The notes: a model not told the origin generated them from the sequence alone. Shown: positions 4,937-13,582, counted from the first letter of the stretch. The stretch is 17,648 nucleotides of DNA from UBA4717 sp045536775 (GCA_045536775.1 JAZSOD010000037.1:1-17648); one strand, 5' to 3'. Numbers and translations are program-made.

Positions 4937-7378
4937 TCACTTCTTGCCGCGAGGCTTTTCAAAGGGCTCGATGTGCCAGATGTTGCGTGCGTACTCGCCG
5001 ATGCTTCTGTCGGAGGCAAAGACGCCTGCACTTGCGATATTCATAAGCGACATTCCGAGCCACTTGTCCTTGTTTTCGTAATCGGCAAGGAGGGTCTCGT
5101 GAGCCTTTTTATAGGACTCAAAGTCAGCAAGGCACATATAGGGGTCGGAGACAGGCTGAGCATATATGAGATAATTCCTCATATCGTCAAAGCGTCTTGA
5201 ATCAAAGCCTGTTGCAAGACGGTCAACCGCGTTTTTGAGAACGAAGCTTCCGTTATAGTAATCAAGCGAACGGTAGCCGCGCTTCCAGAGGTCCTCTACC
5301 TCCTCGGTAGTGAGACCGAAGATATAGATATTATCTCTGCCGACGGCCTCGCTTATCTCGACGTTTGCACCGTCGAGAGTTCCGAGTGTTACCGCGCCGT
5401 TTATCATAAACTTCATATTACCCGTACCGCTTGCCTCCTTACCTGCAAGTGAGATCTGCTCACTGATGTCTGCCGCAGGCATAAGCATTTCGGCAAGGCT
5501 TACGTTGTAGTCCTCAAGGAATACGACACGCATTTTCTTGCGCAGCTTCGGATTCTTTTCAATATCCTGACTTATAAAGTAGATAAGTCTGATAATATTT
5601 TTCGCCATATAATATCCCGGTGCAGCCTTTGCGCCGAAGATAAAGGTCTGGGGCGTCATTTCCTTGTCGGGATTCTCAAGAAGCTCGTTGTATATGCTTA
5701 TAATCTTGAGCGCATTCAAAAGCTGACGCTTGTATTCGTGCATTCTCTTTGCCTGAACGTCGAATATAGAGTCGGGATCAAGTCTGACACCCGTCTTTGC
5801 CTGTATGTGCATAGCGAACGCCGCTTTGTTCTCGCGCTTTATCTCGGCAAGGCGCTCGTAGACCGCCTTGTCGCCGTAGAATTTAGCAAAATCAGCAAGA
5901 CGCTCGGGACTCTTGCGGTAAGCGTCACCAATACACTCGTCGAGCAGAGCCGCGAGCTTGGGGTTAGCGTAGCAGAGCCATCTGCGGTGTGCTATACCGT
6001 TGGTTACGTTGGTAAACATATGCGGCTCGTGCTTATAGAAATCGTGGAATACGGTGTTCTTGAGTATCTCGCTATGGAGCTTGGACACGCCGTTTACCGT
6101 ATTCGAGCCAACGATGCTCAGATTCGCCATTCTCACCTGTGAGGACGCCATTATAGACATTCTCGAGATCCTGTCCCAGTCGCCCGTGTACTTCTGCCAT
6201 AGATCGTTGCAGAAGCGGCGGTTTATCTCGCACACGATGGTGTGTATTCTCGGGAGCTTGACTCTGAGAAGATCCTCGGGCCACACCTCGAGTGCCTCGG
6301 GCATTACGGTGTGGTTGGTGTAGGTGACGGTTCTCTTTACCACACTCCACGCCTTATCCCAATCGTATGAATAAACGTCGATAAGGACTCTCATCATTTC
6401 GGGAATAATGAGTGCAGGGTGTGTGTCATTGATGTGAATAGCCACCTTATCAGCAAGGTTTGAAAGAGTGCCGTATGCGACAAGATGGTCGCTGATTATG
6501 CTCTGAAGCGACGCGGAAACAAGGAAATACTGCTGACTGAGACGCAAGAACTTACCCTCAACGTGATTGTCGGAGGGGTATAATACCTTCGAGATGATGT
6601 CGGCGTTGTTGCTGTCCTCCATAGCCTTTATGTACTGACCCTGAGAGAACAGACTCATATCGAAATTCTGTACGGGGCGCGCCTTGAAAAGTCTTAATTT
6701 ATTGACCGCGTTCGAGTCGGCACCCGATATCATCATATCGTAGGGTACTGCCTGAAGCTCCTCGTAGTCCTCATACACCACCTCAAGACGTCCGTTGTTC
6801 CATTTTTCGCTGACGTGGCCGCCAAAGCGCACGGTGAAGGTCTTATCTTGTCTTGGAACAAGCCACACGTCACCGTCGGGCATCCACACGTCGGGAAGCT
6901 CGACCTGCTCGCCGTCGATAATTCTCTGCTTAAACAAGCCGTACTCGTAGCACAGGGAGAAGCCGGTCGCGTGATAATCAAGCGTAGTCAGCGAGTCCAT
7001 AAAGCATGCCGCCAGACGTCCGAGTCCTCCGTTTCCGAGTCCCGGGTCAGGCTCGCAGGAATAAATTTTGTCTATGTCGAAGCCAAGCTCACTCAAGACC
7101 TCGCCGTACTCCTCTGCAAGACCGAGGTTGCGAAGGTTGTTTCTGAGCTGTCTTCCGACAAGAAACTCCATACAGAGATAATAGAGCTTTTTCTTATGCT
7201 GCTTTTTGTACTGATTTTTGAATTCCGCCGCCTTTTTCGTAAGCTCGTCCTTGACACACAGGGACACCGCCTTATACATCTGAAGCTCTGTCGCTTCATC
7301 GGGGTTTATCGCGTAATATCTCGACAGCTTGCTGACGATGGAATCACGAATTTCGCTTTTTGACATTTTCTTGTTCAC
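4937..7378 (-). CDS. glgP: Glycogen/starch/alpha-glucan phosphorylase
   Basis: This enzyme releases glucose-1-phosphate from non-reducing ends of glycogen using phosphate and pyridoxal phosphate. The family signature EASGTGNMK (652-660, counted from the upstream TTG) carries the PLP-binding lysine at 660. Other conserved parts are EPDPGLGNGGLGRLAACF, HINDTHPAL and VQAKRMHEYKRQ. Length is normal (about 813-817 residues). The frame opens upstream at TTG 7390, but a ribosome binding site that close (AAGGA, 3-4 nt) is poor; GTG at 7378-7376 has GGAG 6 nt upstream and is preferred. ATG at 7366 is the other candidate. It lies 16-28 nt behind glgA in the glgCDAP run. The allosteric site region was not analysed. 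Confidence 0.95.
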   Translation of the reverse strand: MNKKMSKSEIRDSIVSKLSRYYAINPDEATELQMYKAVSLCVKDELTKKAAEFKNQYKKQHKKKLYYLCMEFLVGRQLRNNLRNLGLAEEYGEVLSELGFDIDKIYSCEPDPGLGNGGLGRLAACFMDSLTTLDYHATGFSLCYEYGLFKQRIIDGEQVELPDVWMPDGDVWLVPRQDKTFTVRFGGHVSEKWNNGRLEVVYEDYEELQAVPYDMMISGADSNAVNKLRLFKARPVQNFDMSLFSQGQYIKAMEDSNNADIISKVLYPSDNHVEGKFLRLSQQYFLVSASLQSIISDHLVAYGTLSNLADKVAIHINDTHPALIIPEMMRVLIDVYSYDWDKAWSVVKRTVTYTNHTVMPEALEVWPEDLLRVKLPRIHTIVCEINRRFCNDLWQKYTGDWDRISRMSIMASSQVRMANLSIVGSNTVNGVSKLHSEILKNTVFHDFYKHEPHMFTNVTNGIAHRRWLCYANPKLAALLDECIGDAYRKSPERLADFAKFYGDKAVYERLAEIKRENKAAFAMHIQAKTGVRLDPDSIFDVQAKRMHEYKRQLLNALKIISIYNELLENPDKEMTPQTFIFGAKAAPGYYMAKNIIRLIYFISQDIEKNPKLRKKMRVVFLEDYNVSLAEMLMPAADISEQISLAGKEASGTGNMKFMINGAVTLGTLDGANVEISEAVGRDNIYIFGLTTEEVEDLWKRGYRSLDYYNGSFVLKNAVDRLATGFDSRRFDDMRNYLIYAQPVSDPYMCLADFESYKKAHETLLADYENKDKWLGMSLMNIASAGVFASDRSIGEYARNIWHIEPFEKPRGKK

Positions 7379-7406
7379 GTTTTGCTCCAACTTTCCTTAT
7401 GTGTGA

Positions 7407-8840
7407 TTAATTGAGATTTTCGTACATTTCAAGGTACTTCTTCGCGGAGGCACTCCACGAGAAGTCCGCACTCATCGCGTTTGTACGCAGCGCCTTCCAC
7501 TGACGCTTGTTTGAATAAAGCTCGACGGCACGGCGCACAGCGTCGTACATATCGTGAGCATTGTAGGTCTTGAAGGTGATACCGTTACCCGTCTTGTCCT
7601 CGGTATTGTAGGGCTTGATGGTATCGTAAAGTCCGCCCGTTTCGCGCACCACGGGCACCGTTCCGTAGCGTGACGCTATCATCTGCGCGAGTCCGCAGGG
7701 CTCGCTCTTCGAGGGCATTAAGAAGATGTCCGCACCTGCGTATATCTTCTTCGCGAGCGACTTGTCAAACGCAAGCATTACTCCCACCTTTTCGGGATAC
7801 TTGCGGGAGAGATACGAGAAGTAGTCCTCGTAGTCGATATCTCCCGTTCCGAGAAGCACGAACTGCATATCAAGCGTATTCACCGCCTCCTCGAGTATGC
7901 GCTTTACGAGGTCGAAGCCCTTGTGGGAGGCGAGTCTTGATATCATCGCAACCACGGGCACGTCACGTCTTTCGGGAAGTCCGAATATACGCTGAATGTC
8001 AAGCTTATCCTCTGCCTTCTGGATCTGATTGTCAGCGCTGAAGTGGCGTCTGATCTCGGTATCGGTCTCGGGGTTATAGTAATCGTAATCAATACCGTTG
8101 ATAATACCCATCGTTTTATCGCGGTTCATACCGATGATATAGTGGAGTCCGCTTGAATAGTATTCGGTCTGGATCTCATTTGCGTAGTTCGGGCTGACGG
8201 TGGTAAGCTTGTCGCAGCACACTATCGCGCCCTTGGTGAGATTGATGCAGCCGTCATATTCGACTATGTATCTGTCCCACGAATCAAGGCAGAATACGTC
8301 AGAGAGGATCTCAAAGCCGTATATTCCCTGATATTCAATATTGTGAATGGTATATACCGCCTTCATATTCGAGTATTCCTCGAAGTAGCGGTATTTTCTC
8401 TTAAGGTAGATGACCGTGAGCGCGCTCTGCCAATCATGTGCGTGGAGCACGTCGGGGTAAAAGTCTATCCTCGGCATCATTTCAAGCACCGCCTTGCAGA
8501 AGAAGGCGTAGCGCTCTCCGTCGTCAAAGCTTCCGTAAAGCGACTGTCTCTTGAAGTAATACTCGTTGTCGATAAAGTAGTAGGTTACGCCGAGATGCTC
8601 GGTCTTATATACGCCGCAGTACTGCTGGCGCCACGAGAGGTTTACGGTAAACTCGCAAACCTTTTCAAGTGTGTCCTTGTATTTTTCGGAAACGCTCGTA
8701 TACATCGGGATAACGACTCTTATGTCAAGCTTATCTCCCGCCTCAGCCTTGAGAGCCGCGGGGAGAGAGCCGAGCACATCGCCGAGTCCGCCCGTTGCCG
8801 CAAACGGCACCGCTTCGCTTCCAACAAACAGTAGTTTCAT
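7407..8840 (-). CDS. glgA: Glycogen synthase, ADP-glucose dependent (GT5)
   Basis: This 477-residue GT-B glycosyltransferase transfers glucose from ADP-glucose onto alpha-1,4-glucan ends. The N-terminal KxGGL-type motif reads ATGGL (15-19), with alanine where E. coli GlgA has Lys15. The second-domain signature SKSEPCGLAQ followed by RETGGL is intact and contains the glutamate of the retaining glycosyltransferase site. HAHDWQSAL and the typical N-terminal strand MKLLFVGSEAVPF also fit the family, and the length matches bacterial GlgA. AAGGAG sits 6 nt before the ATG, with a small hairpin (8857-8872) just upstream of it. It lies between glgD (49-nt gap) and glgP, consistent with co-transcription. 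The Lys15 replacement is seen in the sequence; its effect is not known from this window. Confidence 0.95.
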   Translation of the reverse strand: MKLLFVGSEAVPFAATGGLGDVLGSLPAALKAEAGDKLDIRVVIPMYTSVSEKYKDTLEKVCEFTVNLSWRQQYCGVYKTEHLGVTYYFIDNEYYFKRQSLYGSFDDGERYAFFCKAVLEMMPRIDFYPDVLHAHDWQSALTVIYLKRKYRYFEEYSNMKAVYTIHNIEYQGIYGFEILSDVFCLDSWDRYIVEYDGCINLTKGAIVCCDKLTTVSPNYANEIQTEYYSSGLHYIIGMNRDKTMGIINGIDYDYYNPETDTEIRRHFSADNQIQKAEDKLDIQRIFGLPERRDVPVVAMISRLASHKGFDLVKRILEEAVNTLDMQFVLLGTGDIDYEDYFSYLSRKYPEKVGVMLAFDKSLAKKIYAGADIFLMPSKSEPCGLAQMIASRYGTVPVVRETGGLYDTIKPYNTEDKTGNGITFKTYNAHDMYDAVRRAVELYSNKRQWKALRTNAMSADFSWSASAKKYLEMYENLN

Positions 8841-8856
8841 ATTTTTCTCCTTATTA

Positions 8857-8872
8857 CACCGCGCAGGCGGTG
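8857..8872 (-). promoter_or_regulatory. Intercistronic hairpin next to the glgA ribosome binding site
   Basis: CACCGC, CTGC (minus strand) and GCGGTG form a GC-rich 6-bp stem in the glgD-glgA gap. It ends 4 nt upstream of AAGGAG (8852-8847). There is no T-run, so it is not a terminator. It could tune glgA translation or act as an mRNA processing or stability site. Confidence 0.45.
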
Positions 8873-8889
8873 CAAGTCCCGTTAAAGAC

Positions 8890-10029
8890 TTAAATCATCT
8901 TTCCCTTTTCAATAAAGAAGGGCATACTTTCGTGTCCCGACAGAATGCGGTCGTCGCGGATAACTACGTTCTTATCGGTAATAACGCAATTAAGGAATAC
9001 GTTTTCGCCCGTGAAGGTATCCTGGAAAAGAATGGAATTCTTTACCTTCGTTCCCTTTCCGACCTTTGCGCCGCGGAAGAGAATAGAGTTTTCGACCTCA
9101 CCGTCGATAATACAACCGTCAGCGATAAGCGAGTTTTTAACGACTGCGCCCTCTCCGTACTTTGTGGGAGCCGAGTTTCTGACCTTGGTGTATATGGGTC
9201 GGTTCTTGGTGTTAAAAAGCTCCTCGCGTATCTCGGGCCTCGAGATAAGCTCCATATTGTGAGAGAAGAAGTTTGCAACAGAGCCGATGTTTGCAAAATA
9301 TCCGTCATATCTGTATACCATCAGCTTATCTTTCTTCAAATTGGGCGCGATAACGTCCTGATGGAAGCTCTTGAAGCCGTGGGCAAGAGCATCGTTGACC
9401 ACACGCTGAATGTAGCTTGTATTTGCAACGAAGATGTTGAGATTGACGTCACGCGGGCCGCTGATACCGCGGCTTCTGTAAGAAAGTACGTCCGTGATGT
9501 TGCCCTCTCTATCCGACTCGAAAACTACGTTCTTCGCCGCGTCCTCTTCGGTGAGCTCCACATTCTTTACCGCGAAGGTCATATCGGCACCCGAATTTAC
9601 GTGCGCGTTTATCATTTCGTTCAAGTCGATATTGCAGATTATGTCACAGTCGGAGAAAACTATCACGTCCGACGTATAGCGCGAGAGCGAGTAGTTTATG
9701 CTCATAAGCGCCTCAAGACGCGAGTTGTAGAGCATATTCACCGAGTTCGCGAACGAGGTGAGGTAAGGGGTAAGTATTTTTATACCTCCCGAACGGCGCG
9801 AAAGGTCCCAGTCCTTACCCGAGCCGATGTGGTCGATAAGCGACTGATAGTTGTAATGGGTTATTACTCCGACGTTGGTAATGCCCGAATTCACCATATT
9901 TGAAAGTGCGAAGTCGATAAGTCTGTATCTGCATCCGTAGGGAATGCTCGCCATAGTACGCTTGCGCGTAAGCTCGGGCACGTTTTTATCGTGTATGTTT
10001 GAAAAAATTATACCGCTTGCAGTTGCCAT
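8890..10029 (-). CDS. glgD: Glucose-1-phosphate adenylyltransferase, GlgD subunit
   Basis: GlgD is the non-catalytic or weakly catalytic partner of GlgC in Firmicutes ADP-glucose pyrophosphorylase, where GlgC/GlgD heterotetramers are more active than GlgC alone. The protein is clearly related to GlgC (IPYGCRYRLIDFALSN matches VPFGGKYRIIDFTLSN), but the catalytic GGQGSRL loop is replaced by GIIFSNIHDKN, as expected for GlgD. The C-terminal region has hexapeptide left-handed beta-helix repeats (VKNSLIADGCIIDGEVENS and following). Length 379 is typical. A tandem AAGGAGAAAGGAG precedes the ATG. It lies 20 nt downstream of glgC on the same strand. The pairing with GlgC is inferred from the family and operon context. 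Confidence 0.94.
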   Translation of the reverse strand: MATASGIIFSNIHDKNVPELTRKRTMASIPYGCRYRLIDFALSNMVNSGITNVGVITHYNYQSLIDHIGSGKDWDLSRRSGGIKILTPYLTSFANSVNMLYNSRLEALMSINYSLSRYTSDVIVFSDCDIICNIDLNEMINAHVNSGADMTFAVKNVELTEEDAAKNVVFESDREGNITDVLSYRSRGISGPRDVNLNIFVANTSYIQRVVNDALAHGFKSFHQDVIAPNLKKDKLMVYRYDGYFANIGSVANFFSHNMELISRPEIREELFNTKNRPIYTKVRNSAPTKYGEGAVVKNSLIADGCIIDGEVENSILFRGAKVGKGTKVKNSILFQDTFTGENVFLNCVITDKNVVIRDDRILSGHESMPFFIEKGKMI

Positions 10030-10049
10030 TGTTACTCTCTCCTTTCTCC

Positions 10050-11270
10050 TTATTTTGCACCGTTTCTTATCTTTTCGAGGGCAGACTCGTTAACGGTCGC
10101 TCCTGCGGGGATCTCGTCGTCCGCGCGAAGCTCGAGTCCGCTTCCGATAAGAGTTATCTTAAATCTGCTCGGCTTCTGTCCCTTGCCGAGCTTGGTGTTT
10201 TCACCTATCACCGTGTCGCTGTCGACAATAGAATAGCAGACCTCTGCACCGTCGAGCACTCGAGTGTCGCTCATGATTACAGAGTCCTTGACAACGGCTC
10301 CCGGCGCTACGTAAACTCCGCCGAAAAGCACCGAGTTTATTACCTTTCCGTATATCTCACAGCCCTCTGTTATCATAGAGTTCGTAAGCTCTGCCGAATC
10401 GCCGATGAAGTGAGGCGGTCTTGACTCGCTTCTCGAGAAGACTCTGCCGCGCGTGGTATCGTAGAGGTTGAACACGGGCTCCTCTCCGAGAAGGTCCATG
10501 TGCGCCTCCCACAAGCTCGATACTGTTCCTACGTCCTTCCAGTATCCCGAAAACTCGTATGCGAAAAGTCTCTTTCCGTCCCTGAGCATTGCGGGGATTA
10601 TGTTCTTTCCGAAGTCCTTCGAGGAGTTCGGGTCAGCCTCGTCTGCAGTAAGGTAATCGGCAAGCACCTTCTTGTTGAAGATGTATATACCCATAGACGC
10701 CTTGGTGCTCTTGGGCTCTGCCGGCTTTTCCTCAAACTCGGTTATTCTCGAGTCGGGTGCGCAGTTCATTATTCCAAATCTGCTTGCCTGCTCTATCGGC
10801 ACGTCTATTACCGCGATGGAGCAGTCGGCCTCCGACTGCTTGTGAAAATCAAGCATACGGCTGTAATCCATTTTGTAAATGTGGTCGCCCGAAAGTACGA
10901 CAACGTAATCGGGATCGTATCTTTCGATGAAGTTAAGGTTCTGGTAAATGGCGTTTGCGGTGCCCTTGTACCAGTCCGCAGACTTACTTCCCTGATAGGG
11001 CGGCAGTACCATAACACCGCCGAAGGTCCTGTCAAGGTCCCACGGCTGTCCGTTTCCGATGTACTCGTTGAGAACGAGCGGCTGGTACTGTGTGAGCACG
11101 CCCACCGTGTCTATTCCCGAGTTGATGCAATTCGACAGCGTAAAGTCGATAATGCGGTACTTTCCTCCGAAGGGTACCGCGGGCTTCGCCGTCTTTTCCG
11201 TCAGCGTGTAAAGGCGGCTTCCCTGTCCGCCTGCCAGAAGCATGGCTATACACTCTTTCTTTCTGAACAT
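10050..11270 (-). CDS. glgC: Glucose-1-phosphate adenylyltransferase, catalytic subunit
   Basis: GlgC makes ADP-glucose and pyrophosphate from ATP and glucose-1-phosphate, the committed step of glycogen synthesis. The nucleotide loop GGQGSRL (14-20), the KPAVPFGGKYRIIDF segment (29-43), SGDHIYKMDY (127-136), FEEKP (179-183) and the GYWKDVGT motif are all present, followed by a C-terminal left-handed beta-helix (about 290-380). The 406-residue length is normal. AGGAGGT sits 8 nt before the ATG. It is the first of four closely spaced genes glgC-glgD-glgA-glgP. Only 47 nt separate it from the recQ stop, and no promoter or terminator is evident there, so transcription may come from recQ. Allosteric control cannot be judged from sequence alone. 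Confidence 0.96.
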   Translation of the reverse strand: MFRKKECIAMLLAGGQGSRLYTLTEKTAKPAVPFGGKYRIIDFTLSNCINSGIDTVGVLTQYQPLVLNEYIGNGQPWDLDRTFGGVMVLPPYQGSKSADWYKGTANAIYQNLNFIERYDPDYVVVLSGDHIYKMDYSRMLDFHKQSEADCSIAVIDVPIEQASRFGIMNCAPDSRITEFEEKPAEPKSTKASMGIYIFNKKVLADYLTADEADPNSSKDFGKNIIPAMLRDGKRLFAYEFSGYWKDVGTVSSLWEAHMDLLGEEPVFNLYDTTRGRVFSRSESRPPHFIGDSAELTNSMITEGCEIYGKVINSVLFGGVYVAPGAVVKDSVIMSDTRVLDGAEVCYSIVDSDTVIGENTKLGKGQKPSRFKITLIGSGLELRADDEIPAGATVNESALEKIRNGAK

Positions 11271-11317
11271 TGAGTTATACCTCCTGTTTTATTTTTTTGC
11301 TTTCGGGTAACTTGGAT

Positions 11318-13120
11318 TTATGTGCGTTTATTGAAGTCTGAAATAATTTTTACAATCTCGTCGCAGTATCTTGAAGCCTTTTGCTGTGCGACACCCTTTA
11401 TTTTGATAAGCTCCCAGAAGCTTACGGGCTTTGCGAGAGCAATAAGCGTAAGGGTCATATCGTTAAATACTATGTACGGCGGTACTCCGAGTCGGCTTGC
11501 AGTCCTCTTTCTCCAATTCTTCAGCTCAAGCAGCAGCTTTTCGTCGGAACGTATCTCCCTGTCGATAGCGTTAATTCTTACGTTTACGGGCTCCTTTGCC
11601 GACTCAGCGCAGACCTTTATATATTTGTCCGTGAGCTTAAGCAGAGGGTATTCTCCCTGTGTCTTGTAAAGAAGGCCCTCGTCTATCATTTCGCCGATCA
11701 CGTCCTTGATGGCGTTTTTGTCCTTGAAGCTGAGCCGTCCGAACTCGTACAGCCTGTCGTAGCCGCGGGCTATGAGCTTTTGTGTCCTCGCGCCTGCAAG
11801 TATGTCGGCAACCGCGTTTACTCCAAAGCGTCCGCCCGTTCTGAGAATAAGCTCTCCTATGATCCGTCTTACGCTGTCAACGGTAACATCGTTATTCCCC
11901 CTTAAGCACCACGAGCATTTGTTGCAGGGGGTCTTCTTATACTCCTCGCCGAAATACGAGAGAAGGTTTGCTCTCACGCACGCTCCCGCACGGCAAAGCT
12001 CCGCCATTGTCTCAAGCTTTCTGAGACTTATGTCACGCAGACGTCTCGCCTCGGCTTCGTCATCCTCTGCCTCGCCCGCGGTCCTTGAGAGGATATACTT
12101 GCCAAGCTTCACGTCCTGCTCCGAGAACAGAAGCACGCACTCGGCGTCCATTCCGTCGCGACCTGCTCTGCCCGCCTCCTGATAATACGCCTCTATGCTA
12201 AGCGGCATATTGTAGTGGATAACAAACGCGACGTTGGATTTGTCGATACCCATGCCGAAGGCGTTGGTGGCGACTATTATTCTGCATCTGTCATAGATAA
12301 ATTCGTCTTGATTGCGTCCTCGCTCGTCCTCGGTAAGCCCTGCGTGATATTTTACCGCGTCGATGCCGCGGTCAACAAGCGTGTCGCAGAGCGCCTCTGT
12401 GTTGCGTCTCGTGGCGCAGTAGATAATTCCCGATTTGTCTGGGCGGCGCTTAATAAAATCAATGATATATCCGAGCTTGTCCCGTGCGTTTTTTATACCG
12501 AAGTACAGTCCCGGTCGGTCATAGCCCGTGGTAAAGGTAACGGGCGAGTCGAGAGCCAGAAGCTTGCATATATCGCGCTTTACCTGCTCGGTTGCCGTTG
12601 CAGTGAACGCCGCAACAACGGGTCGGCGCTTAAGCGAGGCTATAAAGTCCTTGATCTCGAGATAGCTTCGTCTGAAATCGTGTCCCCACTCTGAAACGCA
12701 GTGAGATTCGTCTATGGCAACAAGCCCTATGTCCGCGACTGCGGCAAACTCTGCAAACGCAGGTGTAGAAAGTCTTTCGGGAGCAACGTATATTATTTTG
12801 TAAATTCCTGCCTTGGCGTTATCGAGAGCCTGTCTGCACTGACCGGGCGTGAGCGTACTGTTGAGATACGCCGCCCTGACACCCACCGACACAAGCGACG
12901 ATACCTGGTCGCGCATAAGCGATATGAGAGGAGAGATGACTACGGTTATTCCGCTTTTGATAAGCGCGGGCACCTGATAGCAGACGGATTTTCCCGAGCC
13001 CGTCGGCATTACGGCGAGCACGTCCTGACCCGAGAGAATGGCGTTTATTACCTGCTCCTGTCCGGGTCTGAAGCTATCGTATCCGAAGTATTCCTTCAGG
13101 GTTTTCAAGCTGTCTTCCAT
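11318..13120 (-). CDS. recQ: ATP-dependent DNA helicase RecQ
   Basis: This 3'-5' helicase acts in recombination and replication-fork repair. From the chosen ATG it has 600 residues: Walker A MPTGSGKS (38-45), the DESH box (137-140), helicase motif VI with EAGRAGRDG (315-323), the zinc-binding cysteines C381, C399, C402 and C405 of the RQC region, a winged-helix part and a C-terminal HRDC domain (about 525-598). The frame extends upstream to GTG 13162, but the predicted promoter start is near 13160, so the ATG at 13120-13118 is preferred; it also fits the normal RecQ beginning. Its ribosome binding site is poorly spaced (AGAGAGGA, about 14 nt upstream). It is followed at 47 nt by glgC without a visible terminator, suggesting readthrough into the glycogen genes. 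Confidence 0.95.
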   Translation of the reverse strand: MEDSLKTLKEYFGYDSFRPGQEQVINAILSGQDVLAVMPTGSGKSVCYQVPALIKSGITVVISPLISLMRDQVSSLVSVGVRAAYLNSTLTPGQCRQALDNAKAGIYKIIYVAPERLSTPAFAEFAAVADIGLVAIDESHCVSEWGHDFRRSYLEIKDFIASLKRRPVVAAFTATATEQVKRDICKLLALDSPVTFTTGYDRPGLYFGIKNARDKLGYIIDFIKRRPDKSGIIYCATRRNTEALCDTLVDRGIDAVKYHAGLTEDERGRNQDEFIYDRCRIIVATNAFGMGIDKSNVAFVIHYNMPLSIEAYYQEAGRAGRDGMDAECVLLFSEQDVKLGKYILSRTAGEAEDDEAEARRLRDISLRKLETMAELCRAGACVRANLLSYFGEEYKKTPCNKCSWCLRGNNDVTVDSVRRIIGELILRTGGRFGVNAVADILAGARTQKLIARGYDRLYEFGRLSFKDKNAIKDVIGEMIDEGLLYKTQGEYPLLKLTDKYIKVCAESAKEPVNVRINAIDREIRSDEKLLLELKNWRKRTASRLGVPPYIVFNDMTLTLIALAKPVSFWELIKIKGVAQQKASRYCDEIVKIISDFNKRT

Positions 13121-13166
13121 ATTAGTCGGATACGTCCTCTCTCTTATCTTATTATCATACACTATG

Positions 13167-13195
13167 ATTATATAACATTTTTTGCAAATTGTAAA
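13167..13195 (-). promoter_or_regulatory. Sigma-A promoter of recQ
   Basis: TTTACA (13195-13190), a 17-nt spacer and a perfect TATAAT (13172-13167) predict a start near 13160, about 40 nt before the recQ ATG. It may also drive the glg genes. Confidence 0.85.
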
Positions 13196-13225
13196 CAGGA
13201 AATTTCTTCTTCAATGAAAAGAATG

Positions 13226-13251
13226 AAAAGAATGAGGCTTTTACCCCATTC
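13226..13251 (-). terminator. Weak intrinsic terminator after spoIIID
   Basis: On the minus strand GAATGGGG, loop TAAAAG and CCTCATTC form an 8-bp stem with one G-U pair, followed by only four T's and a further T-rich tract. It lies between the spoIIID stop and the recQ promoter. Confidence 0.5.
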
Positions 13252-13280
13252 TCTCGTGTTATTTTCAACAAAAACTCCAC

Positions 13281-13541
13281 TTATTTTTTGTCACAATCGA
13301 CGGTCGCGTATTTTCTTTTCGTCGCTTCGCCGCCGCGTATGTGTCTTTCCGATTTGTTGTATTCCATCAGCTCCCTAACCCTTTCACACAGACCTGCGTC
13401 TATATGCGAAAGCCTTTCGGTGACGTCCTTATGTACTGTTGATTTGCTGAGTCCGAAGCACGCGGCACAAGCTCTCACGGTTGCTCGGTTCGTGAGCATA
13501 TATTCGGCAAGCGCCACGGGTCTCGCTGACAGCTTTTTCAT
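13281..13541 (-). CDS. spoIIID: Sporulation transcriptional regulator SpoIIID
   Basis: This is a small DNA-binding protein that, in Bacillus and Clostridium, adjusts the sigma-E regulon in the mother cell during endospore formation. From the chosen ATG it has 86 residues. The helix-turn-helix covers about 20-41, with the hallmark GLSKSTVHKDVTERL, followed by the basic tail SERHIRGGEATKRKY that is near-invariant in the family. The frame extends to GTG 13553, but ATG 13541-13539 has GAGG at 6 nt and matches the usual family start. The last residues (ATVDCDKK) are a small extension. Its presence indicates a spore-forming lineage but does not prove the organism sporulates. It is upstream of recQ, from which a weak terminator and the recQ promoter separate it. 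Confidence 0.95.
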   Translation of the reverse strand: MKKLSARPVALAEYMLTNRATVRACAACFGLSKSTVHKDVTERLSHIDAGLCERVRELMEYNKSERHIRGGEATKRKYATVDCDKK

Positions 13542-13553
13542 AAAACGCCTCAC

Positions 13554-13582
13554 CTCGCAGTCCTTACATTATATTCTGCGAG
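13554..13582 (-). promoter_or_regulatory. Inverted repeat overlapping the probable spoIIID -10 region
   Basis: CTCGCAG (13554-13560) and CTGCGAG (13576-13582) are exact inverted repeats 15 nt apart. On the minus strand the spacer contains TATAAT (13573-13568), and the downstream arm ends just before the ribosome binding site. The -35 position is poor for sigma-A; a sigma-E-type promoter (AATATAAT as -10) is possible. It could be an operator or a leader hairpin. Confidence 0.5.

Noticed and set aside
8671..9903. 410-codon plus-strand frame opposite glgA/glgD
   Set aside because: It lies antisense to two clear glg genes, lacks a promoter or ribosome binding site and has no family resemblance; a shadow of biased codon use.
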